From contig CANQVC010000002.1 in assembly GCA_947627195.1 (NCBI GenBank), positions 1-64,000 on the forward strand: 64,000 nt of DNA, in the 5' to 3' direction. Within the stretch, counting starts at the first letter, position 1. Each line of letters begins with the position of its first letter. Both the position numbers and the translations under genes were made by a program. Below the pieces are notes generated by a model. The model did no database searches and was not told the DNA's origin. It worked only from the letters and a program-made list of their open reading frames with translations. The stretch comes from an uncultured Bacilli bacterium (GTDB lineage Bacteria; Bacillota_I; Bacilli_A; ML615J-28; CAG-698). Positions 47,457-56,698 of the stretch are shown one piece after another.

Positions 47457-48581
47457 TCAATTATCTAAAGATGAAACTAATAATTGACCATATCCTCTAT
47501 CATAATAATTAGTTATCATTTCATAATAATTCATTTTTTTATTTAACATCTTTTCGCAAATCTCATTTAGTTTATCTTCAATATTAACATCACTAAATTT
47601 ATCAGGATATATGATGCTACCTATATAATAAGCGTCTGCCATGGCAATTTCTAAATTAGTATAATATTGATTAAATGGTAATTGAACATATATTTGATTA
47701 TTTTTGAATGCTTGTAATTGATTAAAAACTTCTTTATGTTCTTGATATTCTATTTTTAATTTACTGATATTAGCTATATCGATAAATACTATTTCAGGAT
47801 TTAATTGTAAGATTGTTTCATATTCTATTTTAGGATTGTTTGTTGGAAAAGATAATGATGATAAAACATTTTTCGCATTTACTTCACGAAAACAACTATA
47901 ATTAACTAATGTATCGCCAAAAGATCCACTACCACCATTATAAGTATTATTAGCAAGATATACACTTGCTTTATCTTCTTCTAATATATCATTTGTTCTT
48001 TGATTTAAATCATTTTTAATTGATTTGATATAATCAATTACTTCATTTGCTCTTTCCTCATTATGAATAATTTTCCCTATTAAGGATAATGATGTAGATA
48101 CTTGTTCATTAAATGGGTCAGATCCGCCATAACTTAAACAAACAACTGGTACTTTAATTTGTTGTTCTAATTGATTCATTTTTTCCACATTATCATATAA
48201 AGAAAAGATAACATCAGGATTACATGATATGATGCTTTCAGCGTTTGGTGATGATGATGGTCCACCCGCTCCAACAGAAGGTAATGTTTGAAATAAATCT
48301 TTATAAGCAAATGAATATGGGCGAACTGGCATTGTATCGCCTTTTTCAAAATCTTCAACGCCAACTAATTTATCTAAATCACCTACATAACTATATAATC
48401 TAAGAGCACTTGCCCCAATACATACTACTCTTTTAACATCATCTTTTATATGAACAGTTCTTCCTCTTAAGTCAACGATTTCTAAATCATTAACTTTATC
48501 ATCTTTTGTACATCCAATTAAAATAAAGCAATTTAATATTATGAAAAATATCATTAAAAATTTCATTATTGTTCTTCTCAT
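47457..48581 (-). CDS. ABC importer substrate-binding lipoprotein (iron/cobalamin family)
   Basis: The 374-residue extracellular binding protein is anchored by lipid at Cys24 (LIGC). The mature part begins with the family pattern VDLRGRTVHIKDDVKRVVCIGASALRL. The BtuF/FepB-type helical-backbone fold is supported by VVCLSYGGSDPFNEQ and FINIAN-like strands. The ligand could be a ferric siderophore, haem or cobalamin. The start ATG at 48581 has GAGGT at 6 nt. It is the last gene of permease-ATPase-binding protein. Confidence 0.87.
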   Translation of the reverse strand: MRRTIMKFLMIFFIILNCFILIGCTKDDKVNDLEIVDLRGRTVHIKDDVKRVVCIGASALRLYSYVGDLDKLVGVEDFEKGDTMPVRPYSFAYKDLFQTLPSVGAGGPSSSPNAESIISCNPDVIFSLYDNVEKMNQLEQQIKVPVVCLSYGGSDPFNEQVSTSLSLIGKIIHNEERANEVIDYIKSIKNDLNQRTNDILEEDKASVYLANNTYNGGSGSFGDTLVNYSCFREVNAKNVLSSLSFPTNNPKIEYETILQLNPEIVFIDIANISKLKIEYQEHKEVFNQLQAFKNNQIYVQLPFNQYYTNLEIAMADAYYIGSIIYPDKFSDVNIEDKLNEICEKMLNKKMNYYEMITNYYDRGYGQLLVSSLDN

Positions 48582-48584
48582 TTT

Positions 48585-49352
48585 TTACCTCACACTTATT
48601 ATTTTTTTATTATTATTTATTATTATATCAACATATACATCATAAACTTGTTGAATTAATTGTTCTGTTATAATGTTTTGATCTCCAAAAGCCATTATTT
48701 GTCCGTTTTTTATAAAAGCAAAATGAGTTGCGAAAGTTAATGCTAAATTAATATCATGCATTGTTACTAATATTATTTTATTTTTATCTTGCATTTCTTT
48801 TATAATATTTATTATTTCTAATTGACTTTTTATATCAAGATTACTAGTAGGTTCATCTAATAAAATGACATCACTATCTTGAACTAAAGTTCTCGCAATG
48901 GCAACTCTTTGTTTTTCTCCTCCCGATAAACTATTAACACTTCTTAAAGCTAATGAATCTAAATTTAATTCTTTTAAAACTTCTTCGGTTCTTTTTAAAT
49001 CATCATGGGAAACATGAAAAGATATATAAGGTTTTCTTCCTAACAAAACTGCATCAAAAACAGTTGTTTCACCAAAAATAATTTCTTGTGGAACATAACC
49101 TATTTTTTTAGATCTTTCAATGTCTGATAATTTCATGATATCTAAATCATTTAATGTTATTGAACCACTTTCAATTTTTAATATTTTATTTATACATTTT
49201 AATAAAGTTGATTTACCACTACCATTTGGACCTAATATGGCAATTATTTCTTTTTCATTCCCAATTAAAGAAATATCATTTAATGCTTTAGATATATTTT
49301 CTTGATTGTGATAATTAAATGAAACATGTTCAAGTATTAATTTATTTATCAT
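48585..49352 (-). CDS. ABC importer ATPase (FecE/BtuD type)
   Basis: The 255-residue cytoplasmic ATPase powers the adjacent importer. Walker A GPNGSGKST is followed by signature LSGGEKQR, Walker B VILLDEPTSNLD and the switch histidine in VTMHDINLAL. The start shares one base with the permease stop, so the two genes are translationally coupled. Confidence 0.93.
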   Translation of the reverse strand: MINKLILEHVSFNYHNQENISKALNDISLIGNEKEIIAILGPNGSGKSTLLKCINKILKIESGSITLNDLDIMKLSDIERSKKIGYVPQEIIFGETTVFDAVLLGRKPYISFHVSHDDLKRTEEVLKELNLDSLALRSVNSLSGGEKQRVAIARTLVQDSDVILLDEPTSNLDIKSQLEIINIIKEMQDKNKIILVTMHDINLALTFATHFAFIKNGQIMAFGDQNIITEQLIQQVYDVYVDIIINNNKKIISVR

Positions 49353-50416
49353 TATTGTACATTTCCTTTCTTCTTTATTAAAATTATTAAAAAGAATGGA
49401 GCGCCAAATAATGATGTAATTGCCCCAATTGGTAATGAAACATTATTCATTAAACTTCTTGATAAAGCATCAGCTATTAATAAAATAATACTTCCTGTTA
49501 ACATCGAAGATATTAAAGAAAAACGATGATCTTGACCAATAAATTTTTTAATTAAATGAGGAGCAATTAAACCAACAAAACCAATGATACCTAAAAATGC
49601 CACACATGTGGAACATAACAAAGAAGCAAGTAATAAACTTATTAAACGAACTCTTTCAATATTAACACCTAAGCTTTTCGCATTTTCTTCACCAGTTGTC
49701 ATAGCATTATAATTCCATCTATTAATAAAGAAATATATAAATGAAACAACTAATAAAACAAACATTATAATTATTTCAATATAATTGGCATTTGATAAAT
49801 CACCAAAGCTCCAAAAAATAGCACTTGCTAATTTGGTATCATCGGCAAAATATTGCATTAAAGTAGTTCCTGCCGTAAATAAAGATCCTAAAGCTACACC
49901 TGATAAAACGATAACTTCCGATCTAAAATGATTCTTTTTGGATAATAATAATATTATTATGGAAGAAAGTGTAGAAAAAAGAAAAGCGAAAATAGTAATA
50001 ATATAAGGATTATTAATCGTTACTGATGTTCCTTGAGATGTTGTAACCATTCCTGCTCCTAGTACAATAATAGCAAAATTCGCCCCAAATACTGCTCCAT
50101 TACTAACTCCTAAGGTAGTAGGTGATGCCATGGGATTTTGCAATATGCTTTGCATTACACACCCTGATAATCCAAGTAATGCTCCAGAAATTATGGCTGC
50201 TAAAACAATTGGTAAACGAACATTTAATATAATGACTTGACTTTCTTTATCAGCACAATTGAAAAAAGATTTTATAATATTAAGAAAACTTATATGAACT
50301 GTACCAATGTTTAAACATATAATAGCCATTAAAACAATTATAATAAACAAAATTAATATTGTAATAATTTTCTTCTTTATTAATTTATGATATTGTTTAA
50401 TAATTTCTGTTGGCAT
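49352..50416 (-). CDS. ABC importer permease (FecCD/BtuC type)
   Basis: The 354-residue integral membrane protein has about ten membrane segments and the family patterns LRLPIVLAAIISGALLGLSG, QSILQNPMASPTTLGVSNGA and FVGLIAPHLIKKFIGQDHR. It forms the translocation channel of an iron-siderophore, haem or vitamin B12 importer. It is the first gene of the operon. The start ATG at 50416 has AGGAGG. An unusual terminator-like hairpin lies directly before the ribosome binding site. Confidence 0.93.
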   Translation of the reverse strand: MPTEIIKQYHKLIKKKIITILILFIIIVLMAIICLNIGTVHISFLNIIKSFFNCADKESQVIILNVRLPIVLAAIISGALLGLSGCVMQSILQNPMASPTTLGVSNGAVFGANFAIIVLGAGMVTTSQGTSVTINNPYIITIFAFLFSTLSSIIILLLSKKNHFRSEVIVLSGVALGSLFTAGTTLMQYFADDTKLASAIFWSFGDLSNANYIEIIIMFVLLVVSFIYFFINRWNYNAMTTGEENAKSLGVNIERVRLISLLLASLLCSTCVAFLGIIGFVGLIAPHLIKKFIGQDHRFSLISSMLTGSIILLIADALSRSLMNNVSLPIGAITSLFGAPFFLIILIKKKGNVQ

Positions 50417-50551
50417 CTTACCTCCTAAAATAAAAAGACATACTAATTTTCTTCAGAAAAAAGTATGTCTTCATGACAAAATATTATTTATATGACATTT
50501 ATATATTAATTAATAACTTCTGTTATTTATTAGATTTCATATCTAATTTTC
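50417..50551 (-). promoter_or_regulatory. Attenuator-like leader of the ABC importer operon
   Basis: About 135 nt lie between the promoter and the permease start. On the minus strand the leader has hairpin ATTAGAT/ATCTAAT, then AATAAC/GTTATT. It ends with AAGACATACT pairing AGTATGTCTT (10 bp) followed by TTTATTTT immediately before AGGAGG. The last element looks like an intrinsic terminator. An alternative TGTC-ATGAA-GACA hairpin would use the 5' arm of that terminator, so switching is possible. It matches no riboswitch family I know (no cobalamin box). Confidence 0.55.
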
Positions 50552-50557
50552 TATTAT

Positions 50558-50586
50558 ATTTTATCATTTTTTTATATTAATGTCAA
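50558..50586 (-). promoter_or_regulatory. Promoter of the ABC importer operon
   Basis: A consensus -35 TTGACA is followed at 17 bp by TAAAAT on the minus strand. Confidence 0.7.
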
Positions 50587-50590
50587 ATAA

Positions 50591-50627
50591 TATTGATGAC
50601 AATATTGATGTATTGTTATTATTGATG
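50591..50627. repeat. Three direct repeats upstream of the importer promoter
   Basis: TATTGATG occurs at 50591-50598, 50603-50610 and 50620-50627, the first starting 4 bp upstream of the -35 box. The array may bind a regulator. No Fur-like 19-bp palindrome is evident. Confidence 0.5.
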
Positions 50628-50702
50628 AATCTTTTAACTACTATAAAGTAAAACAATTTAAATATCAATAGTTTTAAGTTGGTTTAATTAAGGATTGTTA
50701 TA

Positions 50703-51116
50703 TTATAGATATTCTTTTATTTTTTCAATTGCTTCATCAATTAAAGATGACATAGTTTGATTTTTAACTCCAACAATAATATTACTACATTGATTAAAAG
50801 GAATTAATATTTTAATAGCATTGCTTTCACCAATTACATTAGCAATCATTGAGGAAACTTCACCATACATTGCATCATTAATAACAATACCAATTGGACC
50901 AACAATAATATCAGCTTGTTTTGCACATACTTTTACTGAATTTTCTCCTGTTGCACCAATATCAGCTCCCCCTTTCAACATATTACTTGTTGCAACACTA
51001 TTGGTTCCAACAGCTAATATCCGAATATCTGTAGTGGTTATTTTTTGTCTAATGGAAGAAATAATTTGTTTACCTAGCCCTCCTCCTTGAGCATCAACAA
51101 CTAATATAGTTTTCAT
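50703..51116 (-). CDS. DUF3842 protein
   Basis: The 137-residue cytoplasmic protein has the N-terminal nucleotide-binding-like motif VVDAQGGGLGKQII, followed by GTNSVATSNMLKGGAD and GPIGIVINDAMYGEV. This is the pattern of DUF3842, a family without assigned function. I chose the ATG at 51116, which has GAGGT; an upstream ATG at 51128 overlaps the preceding stop. It is coupled to the ferredoxin-type aldo/keto reductase, and this pairing may mean joint function. Confidence 0.85.
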   Translation of the reverse strand: MKTILVVDAQGGGLGKQIISSIRQKITTTDIRILAVGTNSVATSNMLKGGADIGATGENSVKVCAKQADIIVGPIGIVINDAMYGEVSSMIANVIGESNAIKILIPFNQCSNIIVGVKNQTMSSLIDEAIEKIKEYL

Positions 51117-51124
51117 TTTATACC

Positions 51125-52270
51125 TCATAATTTAAATAATCGATTTGCTTTTTTCATTCTTTCTATAACATTTACATGAAATGGACATCTTTTCATACAC
51201 CCACCACATTCAATACAATTACTAGCATGAGAATTTAATATTTGATAATGATTTAAAACAGATGATGGAACAACTTTTTCAATTGTTGCTAAATCATATA
51301 ATTTATTTACCATTGCTATATCTATTTTTTTAGGACATGGAGCACAATGTCCACAATATGTACATTCACCTTGATATGCATGAGATGGAGTATTAGCTAA
51401 TATAGATGCATAATCTTTTTCTTCTTGAGTAGCATTTTCATAATGAATAGATTGATTAACTTCATCAATATTACTAAAGCCAACTAATACACTAGAAACA
51501 CCTGGTCTAGTTAAAGCATAATGTAAACATTGAACAGGAGTTAAAGCAACTTTAAAAGCTGATGTTTCAGAATTAAATAATCTACCACCTGCAAATCCTT
51601 TCATAACAGTTATGCCAACATCTCTTTCTTCGCATAATTGATATAACTTCTTACGAATAGGATTTATTCCTGATAAACTTTCATCAAAATCATCTTTAAA
51701 ATAATCATCAACATCTTCCGTTGGTGGTAAAAAATCAAATAAAGGATTAATACTAAACATAATCATTTCAACAGTCCCTTCTTCTATTGCTTTAATCGCA
51801 ACTAAAGGATTATGTGTACTCATCCCAATATGTTTTATTTTACCTTGTTCTTTTAATTCTTTCACATATTTTAAAAATGGTCCATGAATAATATTATCTA
51901 AATCTTTTTCTTCATCAACATAATGAATCATTCCTAAATCGACATAATCAATATTTAATCTAGATAAAAAATCCGCAAATGCTTTTTTTACTTCACTAAG
52001 ATCACGACTTCTAACATATTGGTTATTTTGCCAAGTTGAACCAATATGTCCTTGAATAATCCAATGATTACGATTATTCTTAATTGCCTTCCCTAAATTA
52101 GAACGTACATTAGGTTCAGACATCCAACAATCTAAAATATTGATTCCTTTTTCTTCACAATATTTTACTAATTCAATACATTCTTCTTCATTACAACGTT
52201 CAAGCCATTCAGCTCCAAGACCAATTTCACTAACCATTAGATTTGTTTTTCCTAATCTTCTATAGTTCAT
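51125..52270 (-). CDS. Aldo/keto reductase with two C-terminal [4Fe-4S] motifs
   Basis: The 381-residue protein has a TIM-barrel aldo/keto reductase domain (about 1-275; RRLGKTNLMVSEIGLGAEW, DYVDLGMIHYVD, KHIGMSTHNP). It is followed by a ferredoxin-like tail with two clusters, CTYCGHCAPCP and CIECGGCMKRCP. Members are NAD(P)H- or ferredoxin-linked reductases of unknown substrate in anaerobes. It is the first gene of a two-gene unit with DUF3842. The presence of two clusters suits an oxygen-avoiding lifestyle. Confidence 0.9.
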   Translation of the reverse strand: MNYRRLGKTNLMVSEIGLGAEWLERCNEEECIELVKYCEEKGINILDCWMSEPNVRSNLGKAIKNNRNHWIIQGHIGSTWQNNQYVRSRDLSEVKKAFADFLSRLNIDYVDLGMIHYVDEEKDLDNIIHGPFLKYVKELKEQGKIKHIGMSTHNPLVAIKAIEEGTVEMIMFSINPLFDFLPPTEDVDDYFKDDFDESLSGINPIRKKLYQLCEERDVGITVMKGFAGGRLFNSETSAFKVALTPVQCLHYALTRPGVSSVLVGFSNIDEVNQSIHYENATQEEKDYASILANTPSHAYQGECTYCGHCAPCPKKIDIAMVNKLYDLATIEKVVPSSVLNHYQILNSHASNCIECGGCMKRCPFHVNVIERMKKANRLFKL

Positions 52271-52301
52271 AACATATTCCTTTTTTTGTTTATTTTCTAT
52301 A

Positions 52302-52330
52302 ATTATATCATTTTTTCTTTAATTTTTAAA
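52302..52330 (-). promoter_or_regulatory. Possible promoter of the aldo/keto reductase gene
   Basis: -10 TATAAT (ATGATATAAT context) has the weak -35 TTTAAA at 17 bp. Confidence 0.4.
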
Positions 52331-52426
52331 CAAAATATAAAAATATCTTTAATTTATAATTAGTTTATGATACTATAAACATATGAAATATAAAATATAA
52401 AATATTTTATATAAAGGAGTTAACAA

Positions 52427-53113
52427 ATGAATGAAACAATAAAAACTGTAACAAAAGAAGTAATGAATTTATTATCTAAAGATTTATCAGGCCATAATAT
52501 GGATCATATAAAACGTGTATATAATTTATCAATAAAATTTTGTAATAAAGAAAATGGTAATTTAGAAATTGTATCTTTAATATCATTATTACATGATGTT
52601 GATGATTATAAAATATTTGGTATAGATAATGAAAATAATTTATCAAATACTAAATTAATTTTAAATAAATGTAATATAAACAATAATATAAAAGATATTA
52701 TATTAAATGAAATCAAATGCTTAGGATATCATAATGCAATAAACAATATTATTCCTAAGACAATTGAAGGGAAAATTGTATCTGATGCTGATATGTGTGA
52801 TGCATTAGGAGCAAATGGTATTTTAAGAACATATTCATATAGTTTAAATAAGAATCGTCCTTTTTTTGATAAACAAATTATACCTAATGAATTTATGAGT
52901 TATGAAGAATATATTAATAAAAAAGACGGTACAGGTATTAATCATTTATTTGAAAAAATATTAAAATTACCTTCTTATATGTTAACAAATTCAGGAAAAA
53001 TAGAATCACAAAAAAGATATCAATTTGTTATATCATTTTTACATCAATTCTTTTATGAAGAAAATGTGCCAGAATGGGAAGATTATTTAAATAAATATAT
53101 CAAAAATGTTTAA
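52427..53113 (+). CDS. HD-domain metal-dependent phosphohydrolase
   Basis: The 228-residue cytoplasmic protein has an HD fold: HNMDHIKRV with the first metal-binding histidine (His27), His56-Asp57 in LLHDVDD, and VSDADMCDALGANG with the distal aspartate. Similar proteins hydrolyse nucleotides; the substrate is unknown here. The start ATG at 52427 has AAAGGAG at 8 nt. It is one of two plus-strand genes, divergent from the aldo/keto reductase and convergent with mscS. Confidence 0.87.
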   Translation: MNETIKTVTKEVMNLLSKDLSGHNMDHIKRVYNLSIKFCNKENGNLEIVSLISLLHDVDDYKIFGIDNENNLSNTKLILNKCNINNNIKDIILNEIKCLGYHNAINNIIPKTIEGKIVSDADMCDALGANGILRTYSYSLNKNRPFFDKQIIPNEFMSYEEYINKKDGTGINHLFEKILKLPSYMLTNSGKIESQKRYQFVISFLHQFFYEENVPEWEDYLNKYIKNV

Positions 53114-53130
53114 TAATATTTTATATAATA

Positions 53131-53156
53131 AAACACCACATATTTTGTGGTGCTTT
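53131..53156. terminator. Bidirectional terminator between the HD gene and mscS
   Basis: CACCACA and TGTGGTG form a 7-bp stem with flanking A and T runs, usable in both directions. Confidence 0.8.
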
Positions 53157-53164
53157 TATTATGT

Positions 53165-54058
53165 TTATTTGTTTTTTATTTCTACTTCTACTTTTTGATA
53201 TGGAACAGAAATACCATTAGCTGCAAAGCTTGCACGTACTTCTTCTAACATTGCCCAATAGATTGTCCAATAATCATCAGACTTACACCATACACGAGTA
53301 GTAATATCAATTGAATTAACATTGTGAGAACTAATATTTACGAATGGAACAGGATTTTCTAAAGAAAGTCCAACTTTTTTAATACATTCCATAATAAGTT
53401 CTTTAGCTTTCTTGAAGTCATCTTCATAAGAAATAGAGAATTGTAAATCCACTCTTCTTGTATCTTTTGTTGAATAATTGACAATTGTACCATTAGCAAC
53501 ATTTCCATTAGGAATCATAACTACTTTATTATCAACTGTTACAATATAAGTATAGAATATCTTAATTTCTTCAACAGTTCCTTCTTGTCCATTACTTGCA
53601 ATATAATCACCTAATTTGAATGGACGCATAACTAAGATAATTAAACCACCAGCAAGATTTGATAATGCACCTTGTAATGCCAAACCTAAGCCTACACCTA
53701 ATGAAGCAATGACAGCTGCAACACTTGATGTTTCAAATCCCAAAAATCCTAAATATGCAACAAATAAAATGATTTTTAATCCTTTACGAAATACATTGAC
53801 AACAACAGTTTCAATTGTTTTGTCAGCATGTTTCTTTTCCATTATACGTTGAATTCTTCTGGCGATAAAGTTTACAACTTTAAATAAAATAAATAAAACA
53901 ATTAAACCTAAAACAATCTTAATTCCTTCTGTTGATAACCATTCCACAATCGAATGAAGTAAGGCTTTAAAATCAAATGATTTTGAAGCTGCTTCTGTTT
54001 CTTCTGCTGTTTCTTCTGCTAATTTTACTACTTTTGTTAATAAAGGTACAAATTTCAT
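53165..54058 (-). CDS. mscS: Small-conductance mechanosensitive channel
   Basis: The 297-residue membrane protein opens under membrane tension to release solutes. An N-terminal amphipathic part and two membrane segments precede the pore helix ASLGVGLGLALQGALSNLAGG. It is followed by MRPFKLGDYI, the beta domain (VEEIKIFYTYIVTVDNKVVMIPNG) and a mixed C-terminal domain. All features agree with MscS. The gene starts directly after the DUF885 lipoprotein stop with no intervening base. Confidence 0.92.
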   Translation of the reverse strand: MKFVPLLTKVVKLAEETAEETEAASKSFDFKALLHSIVEWLSTEGIKIVLGLIVLFILFKVVNFIARRIQRIMEKKHADKTIETVVVNVFRKGLKIILFVAYLGFLGFETSSVAAVIASLGVGLGLALQGALSNLAGGLIILVMRPFKLGDYIASNGQEGTVEEIKIFYTYIVTVDNKVVMIPNGNVANGTIVNYSTKDTRRVDLQFSISYEDDFKKAKELIMECIKKVGLSLENPVPFVNISSHNVNSIDITTRVWCKSDDYWTIYWAMLEEVRASFAANGISVPYQKVEVEIKNK

Positions 54059-55813
54059 TTACTTTTCCTCCTCATATTCATTGTACACTTCTTCTAAAAT
54101 ATTGAATGAACAAGGACCTGTTTCAAGAAATATTGTGTGAAACAACAAATCACTATAATTTTCATTCATTTTTGCTTTAAATTTTTCCTTCAAATCTTTT
54201 ATCAAAAAATAACTATAATAATACTGTAAATAATTTGTTGGAACTTCAGTTAAATCATAAAATAATTCCACACATGCTTCATCATCTAATGTTAAATAAG
54301 TTTGAATAAATGAAGTAAATTCTTCAATTGACCATCCATCATAATTAACACCTATATCACCTAATCCTAATAATACATAAGGTAAGGCACTATCTGCTTC
54401 AAATAAAGCTTGGACATCTTTATCTGGATATTTATATTGGACAACATATTGTTCAACATATGTAGCCCAACCTTCTGAATAACCATTGTAATTTAATATT
54501 TTTCTTATTGGTGGTAAATCAGATTCTTTAAGATAAACATGTTGATACATATGACCAGGATAACCTTCATGAGCTAGAACTTGATATGTATAATTATCAT
54601 TTCCTAATACTTCTTTAGGATTTATGTAAATTGATTCATCTTTAAAATCATCAATTGGTGATAAGAAATACATTGCTGGTGAAGTATGATCTTGTAATGA
54701 TTCATTAATGTTTTCAATTTTATATGACAAATCATGTTTTAATTTAGGGAATGAATCATTTACTTTTTCTTGAAAATAATCAATTAATTCAGGAATTGTT
54801 AATGAATCCATTAAATTACTATCTTTCCAAGTATTAAATGCATTAGAATTATTAGTTGATAAATCACTATATGTCGTTAATAATTGCATTAATATTGTAT
54901 TTAAATTATTTTTTATTTCTTGAACTGATTGGTTAGTACCAATAGCATCTTGTAATTTAATTTCATAATATTTCTTACCATCAGGAAAACTTGCTAAAGA
55001 GCCATTAGTCGTAGCTCTACCTTTTAAATTTTCTAATTGATTTTTTAAATATTGATAAGCAGGTACAAAATATTGATTAATAATATCTCTATTTTTATTT
55101 TTCGCAGTTTCTTTTTCTGATGATGTTAGAAATGTTACTTTATCAATTTTATCATTAAATACAGGAATTAAGTAATTTTCTTCACTTAATAAAAAATCAT
55201 TACATTGATCTATACAACGATCTAATATTACGTCTGTTAATCCCATTCCTTTATTAGCTTTTTCTGTCTCAAAAGCAATAATATTTTCAAATTCTTGTTG
55301 AATTGTAATTAAATAATCAAAATAATCATTGACATCTTTCATTCTATCAAAACGATATTCAGCTAATATTAATGGTAATTGAGCTTGATAACCTAAATAA
55401 CTTCCTAATTGTGTATCATAATAATAATAACCAGAATATACAATTTTGTGATCTAAAAAATCTATTATAACTTTTTTTGATAATCTATTCTCTTCATTTA
55501 ATGCCGAATTAGGAAACATTGCTACTTGATCTCTTATTTCTTCTAATGCATCATAAGATTGTTCAATTTCTTCTTCTGTTGGTTGGTAAATTTCAACTTT
55601 CGCATTTTCTAATCCATAATTTTCTGGATAATAAAAATTAAAATTGACATTAACTGGATCATTGCCTATTAAGGCAACAAATAATGCATCTTCAAATTCA
55701 TCAAATGAATCATTATAATCACCACCAAATAAACCAAAACAAGCAGTAAGAAATAATGAAGCAAATAATGACACAAAAACAATTAATAAACTTTTAATTT
55801 TCTTTATTCGCAA
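54059..55813 (-). CDS. DUF885 lipoprotein, putative metallopeptidase
   Basis: The 584-residue exported lipoprotein has a signal ending LTAC with Cys25 lipidated. The DUF885 domain has HEGYPGH at 415-421, a metal-site motif of the HExxxH-like type, and YSEGWA near 445-450 that supplies a probable third ligand. DUF885 proteins resemble M32-type peptidases. It starts with TTG at 55813 after GGAGGT. It is followed immediately by mscS. Peptidase activity is inferred from the motif. Confidence 0.85.
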   Translation of the reverse strand: MRIKKIKSLLIVFVSLFASLFLTACFGLFGGDYNDSFDEFEDALFVALIGNDPVNVNFNFYYPENYGLENAKVEIYQPTEEEIEQSYDALEEIRDQVAMFPNSALNEENRLSKKVIIDFLDHKIVYSGYYYYDTQLGSYLGYQAQLPLILAEYRFDRMKDVNDYFDYLITIQQEFENIIAFETEKANKGMGLTDVILDRCIDQCNDFLLSEENYLIPVFNDKIDKVTFLTSSEKETAKNKNRDIINQYFVPAYQYLKNQLENLKGRATTNGSLASFPDGKKYYEIKLQDAIGTNQSVQEIKNNLNTILMQLLTTYSDLSTNNSNAFNTWKDSNLMDSLTIPELIDYFQEKVNDSFPKLKHDLSYKIENINESLQDHTSPAMYFLSPIDDFKDESIYINPKEVLGNDNYTYQVLAHEGYPGHMYQHVYLKESDLPPIRKILNYNGYSEGWATYVEQYVVQYKYPDKDVQALFEADSALPYVLLGLGDIGVNYDGWSIEEFTSFIQTYLTLDDEACVELFYDLTEVPTNYLQYYYSYFLIKDLKEKFKAKMNENYSDLLFHTIFLETGPCSFNILEEVYNEYEEEK

Positions 55814-55831
55814 AATTTATTACCTCCTTTC

Positions 55832-55858
55832 AAAAAAGAATGAACCATTTGGTCCATT
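55832..55858 (-). terminator. Terminator of yebC
   Basis: AATGGACC and GGTTCATT (one G-U) form an 8-bp stem around AAAT, followed by CTTTTTT on the minus strand. It overlaps the yebC stop codon. Confidence 0.65.
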
Positions 55859-56594
55859 ACTCTTCATTGGATTCTGTTAATTCAATGTTATGATAAATTT
55901 CTTGAACATCATCGCATTCATCTAACATTGCTTGTAATCTTTCAAACTTTTGTTGATCATGCTCAGTTTCAAGTTTTACATAACTAGATGGTACCCAAGT
56001 AGTATGATCTTCTAAAAAATTTACTTCAGGAAGCATTGATACTAATGCTTCTCTTACTTCGGAATAAGCTTTGCTAGGTGCAAAAACAGATATTACACCA
56101 TCTTCTAATTGAATATCATCAACTTCACAATTATTTGCTAACAATCCTTCAAGGATTTCTTCATCATTTGTTCCTTCAAAGCTGAAAACAGCTTGGTTTG
56201 TGAACATATGGGTAACTGAACCATTCGCACCTAAATTTCCTCCACACCTAGAAAATGCTGTACGAACAGCTGTTAATGTTCTATTATGATTATCTGTTAG
56301 ACAGTCAACAATCCACATTGAATTGTTAGGTCCAAATCCTTCATATCTTTCAAATGAATAAGATTCAGTGCTTCCACCTTTGGCTTTTTCAATTGCTCTT
56401 TTAATAACGTCAGCACTAACTTGTTCTCTTTTTGCTTTTTCAATTTCTTTTTTAAGGACTTGATTTAGATCTGGATCAGGAACACCGGATTTAGCAGCTA
56501 CATAAATAGCTCTTCCCCACTTTGCGTTCAATTTACTTTTGGCAGCTGCTGTCTTTGCCATTGATGCAGCACGCACTTCATGAGCTCTTCCCAT
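55857..56594 (-). CDS. yebC: YebC/PmpR family transcriptional/translation-associated protein
   Basis: The 245-residue cytoplasmic protein begins MGRAHEVRAASMAKTAAAKSKLNAKWGRAIY, the conserved YebC/TACO1 start. It also has the central GFGPNNSMWIVDCLTDNHNRT and GGNLGANGSVTHMF. YebC-type proteins act as regulators and, in recent work on the family, help ribosomes at proline stretches. I chose the ATG at 56594 for its AGG-rich site and the family start; an upstream in-frame start at 56645 would add 17 unrelated residues. It is the last gene of the unit from walJ. Confidence 0.95.
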   Translation of the reverse strand: MGRAHEVRAASMAKTAAAKSKLNAKWGRAIYVAAKSGVPDPDLNQVLKKEIEKAKREQVSADVIKRAIEKAKGGSTESYSFERYEGFGPNNSMWIVDCLTDNHNRTLTAVRTAFSRCGGNLGANGSVTHMFTNQAVFSFEGTNDEEILEGLLANNCEVDDIQLEDGVISVFAPSKAYSEVREALVSMLPEVNFLEDHTTWVPSSYVKLETEHDQQKFERLQAMLDECDDVQEIYHNIELTESNEE

Positions 56595-56698
56595 TCTTAT
56601 TACCTTTCCTTCCTTATATAAGCAAATATATATATATTCTATCATATTTTGCCTAAAAAGTAAAGTATCAACAATCTATACTTTTATTTTTTTTAAGA

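Noticed and set aside
50417-50551. Cobalamin riboswitch before the ABC importer
   Set aside because: The leader is too short and lacks the conserved B12 box; only an attenuator-like hairpin is supported.
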